From: Paenibacillus_F chitinolyticus_A
Lineage (GTDB): Bacteria; Bacillota; Bacilli; Paenibacillales; NBRC-103111
Direction of reading: 5' to 3'
Assembly (NCBI RefSeq): GCF_045038035.1
Contig: NZ_CP173427.1
Span: forward strand, 868,001 to 932,000
DNA: 64,000 bases
This document shows positions 57,939-64,000 of the stretch, one piece after another; positions within the stretch are counted from its first letter, which is position 1; each line of letters opens with the position of its first letter. The notes beneath the pieces are model-generated. The model searched no databases. It saw only the letters and a program-made list of their open reading frames with translations, and had not been told where the DNA came from. The translations under genes and the position numbers were made by a program.

Positions 57939-60245
57939 ATGTTGTCCGAGTACAGGGAAATCTTTCTGGAGGAGCTGGAAGAACAGCTTCAGGTCATGGA
58001 CGGGGAGATTCTGAAGCTGGAGCAGTCCGGTGAGTCCGGGACCGTCATTCAAAGTCTGTTCCGGGCCGCTCATACGATCAAAGGATCGTCGGCGGCGATG
58101 GGCTTCGAGGAGATGAAGCAGTTAACCCACGAGATGGAACATTTGCTGGACCGGGTTAGAAGCGGGCAGCTTGCCGTGTCCGGCGCTTTGATCGATCTTC
58201 TGTTTACCGCGCTGGATATTCTCAAGCAGCTTAAGCGCGACATCGTGGGCGGGGAGCCGTCTTCTGCAGATATTTCGGACTGTGTCCGGGCGCTGAGGAG
58301 CTTCGGCGGTGAAGATCCGGGCCAGGACGGAGATAGGCCGGATGCCAAGGAAATGCCCGCTCATCGCGGCAAACCGTCTCTTTCGCTCGATTTGGGATTG
58401 AGGGTGCAGGAGCGGATGGAGCTCGGTCAAAAGCTGTTCTGGGTGGATATCCGGATTGCTTCCGAATGCCTGATCCGCGGGGCCCGGGCGTACGTTATCC
58501 ATTCGGCGCTGAATGAGCACGGCGATGTGCTCCTGGCCGATCCGGAACCGGAAGGTCTGGACGAGGAGGGCCCCGGGGACCTGCTTTTCCTGTATGCGGG
58601 AAATCAGTCCCGGGAGGAACTGCAGGCGTTCGCGGACGGCCTCATGGAGGTTGAACGGGCCGTGGTGGAGCCGCTTGCGCAAGAGGAAGCGGCGCTAAGC
58701 GGAACCGGGGCCGCAGAGCGTACGGCGGACAGCGCCGCGGCCGCAGTGAACGCGGCGGATGCAGCAGGCGCCGGGGGCCGAGCAGGCGGCGTCGTGTCCG
58801 CAGAGGAATCCGCAGGCCCGGCGGGCAGCACTGCGGGCGTGGGAAACAGCGGAGTCGCCGCAGCGAACACGGCAGGCCCTGCGCGCAGCGCCGCGGCTTC
58901 GGCGGGCGCAGCAGGCGGTCCGGCGGCCGCGGCAGATCCCGCGTGGAGCACGGCCAGCGCCATGGGCGCCGCCGCAGACGCGCCGCCGCACGCCACGGCT
59001 CCGGCCGTCCGGCCGTCGTCCGAGGATGCTTCCGCTCCGGCGAAGGCCAAGTCTCCGACGATCCGTGTGAGCGTCGAGCGGCTTGAACACCTGATGAACC
59101 TGGTCGGAGAACTCGTGATCGACCAGACACGCATTCATCAGGTGGAGCGGACGCAGCGGCGGCGTTTCGCCGACGAGACCGTCGACGAGCTGGGCGACAT
59201 TGCCGATCATCTGTCGCGGATAATCGGCGATCTGCAGGAAAGCGTCATGAAGACGCGAATGCTGCCGATCGAACAGCTCTTCAACCGCTTTCCCCGCATG
59301 ATCCGGGATCTATCCCGCATGCTGGGCAAGGAGATCGAGCTCGTCCTCGAAGGAAAGGATACTGAGCTGGACCGGACGCTCATCGAGGAGATCGCCGACC
59401 CGCTTATCCACTTAATCCGCAACGCGGTGGATCACGGGATCGAGAAGCCGGAGGTCCGGACGCTGTCCGGCAAAAACGCCGGAGGCGTCCTCACGATCCG
59501 GGCCGCCCACGAAGACAACCAGGTCGTCATCTACGTGCAGGACGACGGAGCGGGGATCGATCCCGCCCGGATGATCCGTTCCGCGCTGGAGAAGGGGGTC
59601 ATCACCCGGGAAGAAGCCGGACAGCTAAGCGATCGGGAAGCCGTGGAGCTTATTTTCCGCCCGGGTTTTTCAACCGCAAGCACAGTAAGCGACGTATCCG
59701 GCAGGGGCGTCGGAATGGATATCGTCCGCAGCCACATCGAGAAGCTGAACGGGCTGATCGACATCGAAACCCGCCTCGGACAAGGAACCTGCTTCAAAAT
59801 CAAGCTTCCCCTGACACTGGCCATTATCGTGGGCCTTCAGGTCAAACTCGGCGGACGGACCTTCATTGTCCCGATGAGCAACATCGCGGAGATCGTCCGC
59901 GTGAACCCGGATGAGATCCGCAGCATCCAGGGCCAGTCGGTCATCGTGCTGCGCAATCAGGTCATTCCGGTTGCCCGGCTTCACGATTACCTCCAGATCC
60001 CGTACAGGGCGAATCCGGGCAGCCACATTCCGCTCGTTATCGTGGGATCGGCCGAGAAACGCCTCGCTCTGGTGGTCGACGAACTGATCGGCAACCAGGA
60101 GATCGTCATCAAGTCGCTGGGGCCTTTTATCGGAAAAGTCGACGGCATCGCCGGGGCGACCATTCTGGGCGACGGAAACGTGGCCCTTATCCTGGAGATT
60201 GCTTCCATCATCGGCAGGATAGGCAGCCAAAGGTTGTTGCCCTGA
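57939..60245 (+). CDS. cheA: Chemotaxis histidine kinase CheA with long Ala/Gly-rich linker
   Basis: 768 residues from the ATG at 57939 (AATAGGAG 9 bases upstream). The P1 domain has AAHTIKGSSAAMGF with phospho-His45. A P2-like domain is at about 155-250 (LFWVDIRIASECLIRGARAYVIHSAL, ending MEVERAVVEPL). A low-complexity Ala/Gly/Ser/Thr/Pro linker follows (about 250-370). The dimerisation P3 (VSVERLEHLMNLVGELVIDQTRI), the ATPase P4 (HLIRNAVDHGIEKPE, DDGAGID, GRGVGMDIV) and the CheW-like P5 (LAIIVGLQVKLGGRTFIVPMSNIAEIV) are intact. It would phosphorylate CheY and CheB proteins encoded elsewhere. It is the last gene of the operon; no clear terminator follows. Confidence 0.9.
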   Translation: MLSEYREIFLEELEEQLQVMDGEILKLEQSGESGTVIQSLFRAAHTIKGSSAAMGFEEMKQLTHEMEHLLDRVRSGQLAVSGALIDLLFTALDILKQLKRDIVGGEPSSADISDCVRALRSFGGEDPGQDGDRPDAKEMPAHRGKPSLSLDLGLRVQERMELGQKLFWVDIRIASECLIRGARAYVIHSALNEHGDVLLADPEPEGLDEEGPGDLLFLYAGNQSREELQAFADGLMEVERAVVEPLAQEEAALSGTGAAERTADSAAAAVNAADAAGAGGRAGGVVSAEESAGPAGSTAGVGNSGVAAANTAGPARSAAASAGAAGGPAAAADPAWSTASAMGAAADAPPHATAPAVRPSSEDASAPAKAKSPTIRVSVERLEHLMNLVGELVIDQTRIHQVERTQRRRFADETVDELGDIADHLSRIIGDLQESVMKTRMLPIEQLFNRFPRMIRDLSRMLGKEIELVLEGKDTELDRTLIEEIADPLIHLIRNAVDHGIEKPEVRTLSGKNAGGVLTIRAAHEDNQVVIYVQDDGAGIDPARMIRSALEKGVITREEAGQLSDREAVELIFRPGFSTASTVSDVSGRGVGMDIVRSHIEKLNGLIDIETRLGQGTCFKIKLPLTLAIIVGLQVKLGGRTFIVPMSNIAEIVRVNPDEIRSIQGQSVIVLRNQVIPVARLHDYLQIPYRANPGSHIPLVIVGSAEKRLALVVDELIGNQEIVIKSLGPFIGKVDGIAGATILGDGNVALILEIASIIGRIGSQRLLP

Positions 60246-60432
60246 TTAAGCGTTTTGGGGCCTGCCTTTTTGGTTCGGTGGTGGATGTAGCTTCGCAGGA
60301 GGCGTTGGAAGGATGAGTTGAAGGTGTTCGATGAAAATAAAGTATTAGATTGGAGTCGTTAATTTATCGTAGTTTTTGAATTGAAGAATCGTCAGCTTTT
60401 AAAAAATAAGTTTTAGACTGATCTATTAAAAG
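60246..60432. other. AT-rich spacer after cheA
   Basis: No gene seen. It contains a T-rich stretch GCCTTTTTGG shortly after the cheA stop and becomes AT-rich from about 60330, leading into the palindromic repeat. Bases 60509-60621 beyond the repeat are also non-coding and include a GGTTGG/CCAAC hairpin near 60595 that could end the minus-strand kinase transcript. Confidence 0.4.
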
Positions 60433-60508
60433 AAGCAGCGGCGGACCAAGACTTGATAAATAAAGTCTTAGTCCGCCGCTGTTGTTATTCAACTAACGTT
60501 TTCCGTTA
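60433..60508. repeat. Palindromic dispersed repeat, copy 2 (possible IS-end remnant)
   Basis: CAGCGGCGGACCAAGACTT (60436 on) pairs with AAGTCTTAGTCCGCCGCTG around GATAAATA. It is followed by ATTCAACTAACGTTTTCCGTT. It is colinear with the copy at 27560-27632 (same AATAAAGTC core, same tail). The right flank differs after CCGTT. The copies are 33 kb apart. Confidence 0.7.
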
Positions 60509-60621
60509 TAGCTTAATATTCGGAGTGCTTTTGACCCACGGTAGTGTATAGAGGTTCTAGTCGTCAGACAACACCTCAATACATAAAACACCCGGTTGGA
60601 AATTTGACCAACTTTACTTTA

Positions 60622-62133
60622 TTACTGACGCCACGTTCCGCTTGTGTTTCTTTCTGGCATGGATGAAGGGGAAGACAATTGGTTCACTGCTCCCTGTGCG
60701 AACCAAGTCATCCACCTATCAAGAAATTCATTTTCATTGCCAATTTGAATTGGGGTGAATGGCCAAGCCACTTGAAATTCCGTTAATGCTCGACTAAGAG
60801 CTTTTCCGGACTCTACACCGGGTGAGAGGGAAAATGGATTTTGGAGCCGTGTCCCATTGAATATTGGCGTAAACATATATGCGGTTTCGTACCAATGAAA
60901 TACCCCTTCTTCTTCAGCGTCACAATACCAGAGTGAATGCCCTCTTCCCTCGTATTGATAGCGGTTTGCTGGAATTCGAACTTCAATTGAAGCATGTGCC
61001 AGCACCTGAAAGGCTGGCTTAAAATGCCCCCAATTGTTGTTATTGGTCTCTTCAACAGGCTGAACTGTTAGTGTGGAAGGGCCTAATTTGGCGGACAAAC
61101 CATGTGAGTAGTCCCCGCTACTGTCAAGGATATGGACCTTCCGTGTCGTCCCAACAATCGACTTGTTCCTTATTTGTTCTATCGTTGCGTTCGGAGCATT
61201 ATCACGGATTGATTGTTCTAATTGGTTGAGGACCATAGAAAAAATTTGACTTGCGGATTTTACAATCTTTCTTTTTCGCTGATTCTCATCTTCAGCTACT
61301 GACCGTGCAGCCATTTCACTGGCTATTTGTTGAGACTGAGCTAAATTAGCTGACTGTAGAAGTGAAGCACCTCCAGATGAGGGGCGAAGGATTGGAGCAA
61401 GACGAGCCAAGAAGTTTTCAGCTAACGGCCGTACTTCTGGGGCCTTCATCAGACACTGAGCTACTAAAGCTGTTAAAAGCGGCGGGCAACCAGTCAACTG
61501 AGGAGAAATCTGCGTTAAATGTTCTTGCCTCGGATCAATACCGGGAAACGGTCGTCGACCTGTGATTAGTTCAAAACCAATAACGCCCAACGAATACATA
61601 TCCGAGGCTGTAGTAGCACGGTAATATTGCCATCTTTCCGGTGCGTTGTAGGCAGCCGTCCAAGAGAACTTATGAGTGTCTGCTGCAGTCGAAGCTTCTG
61701 CATATCGTGCTATCCCGAAATCGGATATACACCATTGTCCATTATAAAGCAGGATGTTCTCTGGTTTAAGATCTCTGTGAACAACCTTACCATTAATATC
61801 AGACAATGCTGTAGCTATGTCTGATAAGACATTCACAGCTTCAGAAACAGATAAACTCCCTCTCTCACTAAGATGGTCACGTAAAGACTTTTCTCCCCGT
61901 GGCATCAAAAGAACCCAGTTATCCTCAAATTCACCGGAATCAATTATGGGGATGATGTTACGAACACCAGTAAGATCTTCAAACAAAAGCTCACGATCTG
62001 CGCCAGGCGTCTTTGGAATGAGTTTAATTGCTTTTATATCACCGTTTTCATTTTTAGCTTCAAAAACTCTTCCAAAGCCACCACTTCCGAGTGGAGATCC
62101 AAGCGTCCAACTTTGTTTCAGATCAATTTCCAT
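60622..62133 (-). CDS. Ser/Thr protein kinase with unrecognised C-terminal half
   Basis: 503 residues. The N-terminal 265 residues are a Hanks-type kinase: Gly loop GSPLGSGGFGRVFEAK, Lys in IKAIKL, catalytic HRDLKPENILL, SDFGIARY, APERW and DMYSLGVIGFELITGRRPFPG. All catalytic residues are present. The C-terminal half has a Gln/Ala-rich helix (SANLAQSQQIASEMAARSVAEDENQRKRK) followed by a beta-rich region with many aromatic residues (RYQYEGRGHSLWYCDAEEEGVFHWYETAY). No PASTA domains and no membrane segment, so it is not a PrkC-type kinase. The gene is clearly more AT-rich than its surroundings and flanked by a repeat remnant, suggesting transfer. Such soluble kinases occur in some defence and signalling islands; its role is unknown. 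Confidence 0.82.
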   Translation of the reverse strand: MEIDLKQSWTLGSPLGSGGFGRVFEAKNENGDIKAIKLIPKTPGADRELLFEDLTGVRNIIPIIDSGEFEDNWVLLMPRGEKSLRDHLSERGSLSVSEAVNVLSDIATALSDINGKVVHRDLKPENILLYNGQWCISDFGIARYAEASTAADTHKFSWTAAYNAPERWQYYRATTASDMYSLGVIGFELITGRRPFPGIDPRQEHLTQISPQLTGCPPLLTALVAQCLMKAPEVRPLAENFLARLAPILRPSSGGASLLQSANLAQSQQIASEMAARSVAEDENQRKRKIVKSASQIFSMVLNQLEQSIRDNAPNATIEQIRNKSIVGTTRKVHILDSSGDYSHGLSAKLGPSTLTVQPVEETNNNNWGHFKPAFQVLAHASIEVRIPANRYQYEGRGHSLWYCDAEEEGVFHWYETAYMFTPIFNGTRLQNPFSLSPGVESGKALSRALTEFQVAWPFTPIQIGNENEFLDRWMTWFAQGAVNQLSSPSSMPERNTSGTWRQ

Positions 62134-62318
62134 CCTAATTTGACACCCCTGATTAATATTTTGAACAGTCCCAATAACAATTAAGCTCTTTATAATAGAA
62201 TAACAAAAGTCTAGCAGGCTTGTCCTTCAAAAGTCTATAAATTAACCATGTAGCTGATTATTAGAGCCGATGCAGCATACCCCATACGCGTAGTTTTCTC
62301 CCGGCCCTTCTTATTCGT
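62134..62318. other. Upstream region of the kinase gene
   Basis: AT-rich leader of the minus-strand kinase; GGGGTG lies about 10 bases before its ATG. From about 62250 the composition rises to the chromosomal level, which may mark the edge of an acquired segment. No gene seen. Confidence 0.4.
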
Positions 62319-62358
62319 TAGTCCTTTACCGGAAGCCTGCCGGTTGAAGGGCTATTTT
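62319..62358 (+). terminator. Orphan plus-strand terminator
   Basis: TAGTCCTTTACCGG and CCGGTTGAAGGGCTA form a long imperfect stem followed by TTTTTG. No plus-strand gene precedes it within 2 kb (the nearest is cheA). It may belong to a gene separated by insertion of the kinase segment, or to a small RNA. Confidence 0.7.
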
Positions 62359-62414
62359 TGCTTCCTTTTAGCATCTCTTCATAAAAACGTATACCTCCCC
62401 CGAGTAAAAATTTG

Positions 62415-62604
62415 TATAATAAAAGGATAGCTGTACCGGAAGAGCGTACGAAGGCGGGTTCCTTTGACGTTCTTTTCCTGCATCGGGATCTTGCGGAGCT
62501 TTTGAAACGTGCCGGAACAAGCGACGTATGAAACCGTGTTTCATTTTAACGATTTCAGGTATACTTACTTACTGCCGGATGAACAAACAGAGGGAGGGAA
62601 GACC
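62415..62604 (+). promoter_or_regulatory. Leader of the TPR gene
   Basis: Possible -10 elements are TATAAT (62415-62420) and TATACT (62560-62565), both without good -35 boxes. A small hairpin ATGAAAC-CGT-GTTTCAT lies at about 62528. GGGAGGGAAG precedes the GTG start at 62605. Confidence 0.4.
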
Positions 62605-64000
62605 GTGAAGCTTTTTAACGGCTATTACATAAAAAAAGGCAGACAGTACATAAAAGAAGGAAATTTCGCGAAAGCGCTCGAGTATTACGAAAAAGCCGAT
62701 TACGGCAAGCTGGACACCGCCGAAAAGGTTCAAGTCGCGGAGGTTTATCACGAGTGTGGGCGTACGGAACACGCGCTGTCTCTCCTGGGAGATATTATCG
62801 GGCGGGTGAGTTCGGATAAGGCCCATGAGCGGCGGGCGCATATTTTGCACGAAATCGGCCGGGAAGAAGAAGCCATGCGGGATATGGACGAGGCCATCCG
62901 GCTCAATCCCGAACCTTACATGTACTGGTATACGAGGGGGATATGGCGCAAGGATTTTCAGGATTACGAGGCGGCGTCCGCGGATCTGGAAGAATGCGTC
63001 AAGCGCGAGCCCGAGGATTCCGTCGTATCGACCTACTACGAGCTGGGCATGTGCTACTGGCGGATGGAAGATTACGGGCGGGCGGAGGAAACGTTTCGTA
63101 AAGTGCTGTCGTATCCCGACCGGGACATTCCCATTTTCCATTACAGGCTTGGAAAAACGCTGGAGAATCTGGGCCGGCCGGAAGAAGCCGCCTCTTCTAT
63201 GCGCAAGGCCGTCGACCAGGTGATCGAATGGGAATACATATCGGACAAGGGGCAGCGGCTCGTGCTCACCCGGACCGGCTACGGTGCGGGAGCTTTCCGG
63301 ATTTTCACGGAAGAGGTGGAACGCACCTGCGGATTCCGCAAGGATCTGGCGGGTCTTTACGCCGGTCTGAAACGGTACGGGGAAGCTTTGGAAGAGATCA
63401 ACCGCGCTCTTGAAGCCTACCCGGACAACGACGGTTTGTACCTGCAGCGTGTGGCGGTCTACCGCAATTCGGGGCGCTGGGAGGACGCGGAGCGCGAACT
63501 GGATGTTCTGGAAAAGGAGCGGGACGTGGAGGAGCGGGTCCTGTGGATGGAAAGAGTTCTTCTTTACCGGGCGCAGAACCGGGATTCCGAAGCGGTCCCC
63601 CTTCTTCACAAGCTCTACGAGCGGGATTCGGAGAATCCGATCGTCTGCTACTGGCTGGCGGACGCTTACCTGGATCTGGGCCAGACCGAAAAGGCGCTGG
63701 AATTCAACAAGCGTCTGCTGGAACTGGAGGACGACGATCCTCTTAACGAGCAGCAGCGGGGTTTGATTCTGGAAGAGACCGGCGCCTACGGGCAGGCGGC
63801 CTCCGCTTACGGTCGAGCGATCGCGATGCAGGACCGGGCGGATTTCCGCATGAAGCGCAGCTATGCTTATTTCATGGACTCCCGCTTTGACGAGGCCCTG
63901 ATGGATCTGCACCATGCGGCGGAGCTGGAGCCCGGCATTTCCGAAGGGGCCGGCTACCATCATGCGATGGGCCGGGTGCTTGAGGAGATGGGCCATCTGG
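62605..64000 (+). CDS. Tetratricopeptide-repeat protein (3' end outside window)
   Basis: The frame opens at a GTG (62605) after AGGGAGGGAAG and is still open at the end of the window, giving at least 465 residues. Repeated helical pairs of TPR type are visible throughout: KKGRQYIKEGNFAKALEYYEKAD, EEAMRDMDEAIRLNPEPYMYW, YYELGMCYWRMEDYGRAEETFRKVL, LAGLYAGLKRYGEALEEINRAL, YWLADAYLDLGQTEKALEFNKRLLEL, AYFMDSRFDEALMDLHHAAELEPG. I count about ten repeats. No signal peptide or membrane segment is seen. TPR arrays serve as protein-protein scaffolds; the partner is unknown. A long open frame on the opposite strand is a GC-bias shadow. Confidence 0.85.
   Translation, partial: MKLFNGYYIKKGRQYIKEGNFAKALEYYEKADYGKLDTAEKVQVAEVYHECGRTEHALSLLGDIIGRVSSDKAHERRAHILHEIGREEEAMRDMDEAIRLNPEPYMYWYTRGIWRKDFQDYEAASADLEECVKREPEDSVVSTYYELGMCYWRMEDYGRAEETFRKVLSYPDRDIPIFHYRLGKTLENLGRPEEAASSMRKAVDQVIEWEYISDKGQRLVLTRTGYGAGAFRIFTEEVERTCGFRKDLAGLYAGLKRYGEALEEINRALEAYPDNDGLYLQRVAVYRNSGRWEDAERELDVLEKERDVEERVLWMERVLLYRAQNRDSEAVPLLHKLYERDSENPIVCYWLADAYLDLGQTEKALEFNKRLLELEDDDPLNEQQRGLILEETGAYGQAASAYGRAIAMQDRADFRMKRSYAYFMDSRFDEALMDLHHAAELEPGISEGAGYHHAMGRVLEEMGHL

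Noticed and set aside
62421..62531. Possible short coding stretch (reading ...FDVLFLHRDLAELLKRAG...)
   Set aside because: It looks protein-like but has no start codon with ribosome site and overlaps a possible promoter. It may be a gene remnant.
62569..63996. 475-codon open frame on the minus strand
   Set aside because: The plus strand carries an obvious TPR protein with ribosome site over the same bases. The minus frame has no domain content and is a codon-bias shadow.
1..64000. tRNA, rRNA, CRISPR arrays, prophage modules
   Set aside because: No cloverleaf-like, ribosomal, direct-repeat-spacer or phage structural sequences were recognised anywhere in the window.

Overview
The window reads as a chromosomal segment of an endospore-forming, high-GC Firmicute of the Paenibacillus type. 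The evidence is the set of spore-coat proteins (CotF-like, yra-like cluster), the very large cyclic beta-1,2-glucan synthase, a Bacillus-type des-desK-desR membrane-fluidity system, strong AGGAGG-type ribosome binding sites with several TTG starts, and ComP/ComA-like regulators. Most genes are GC-rich. A few stretches are visibly AT-rich: 15.3-15.6 kb, 27.2-28.4 kb, 47-48.4 kb and 60.3-62.3 kb. They coincide with remnants, repeats or probably acquired genes.

Layout. 0-10 kb: 3' end of htpG, then a 2976-residue cyclic glucan synthase. 10-15 kb: a CotF-like coat gene whose terminator hairpin is split by a complete IS3/IS150-type element with a 3-bp target duplication, then a minus-strand group (DUF1989, LysE-type exporter, YqcI/YcgG) and a phosphodiester glycosidase-like gene. 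15.6-19.3 kb: a compact exopolysaccharide operon (processive GT2 synthase, acyltransferase-3, GH18 protein). 19.4-27.2 kb: a methyltransferase, an overlapping pair of WYL regulators, a small secreted protein, and the hen1-pnkp RNA-repair operon. 27.2-31 kb: a degraded ORF, a palindromic repeat, and a yra-like coat/alcohol dehydrogenase operon. 31-36.6 kb: alpha/beta hydrolase, YpsA-like protein, des-desK-desR with a candidate DesR operator, DUF523. 36.9-46.9 kb: an ABC importer with fused permease and binding protein (osmolyte or ergothioneine type), PfpI, AraC-GyrI regulator, GNAT, M50-like membrane protease, speD, a FrnE-like DsbA and an old-yellow-enzyme family reductase under a palindromic operator. 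47-50.3 kb: an S41 lipoprotein and the menaquinone genes mqnB-mqnD.

The most distinctive region is 50.6-60.2 kb. A ComP-like kinase with six PAS domains overlaps a ComA-like response regulator. They are followed by an intergenic region with a perfect ComA-box palindrome (TTGCGG-N4-CCGCAA) flanked by extra half-sites. Then come cheX, an unrecognised 57-residue ORF translationally coupled to an MCP gene, cheW and cheA. No comQ, comX, cheY, cheR or cheB is visible nearby. I infer a chemosensory array placed under control of a PAS-sensing ComP/ComA-like pair, which would be a new regulatory arrangement if confirmed.

After cheA there is a second copy of the palindromic repeat, an AT-rich Ser/Thr kinase gene with an unrecognised C-terminal half on the minus strand, and a TPR protein that runs off the window end. 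I saw no tRNA, rRNA or CRISPR array. All assignments come from reading motifs and context; no database search was made.
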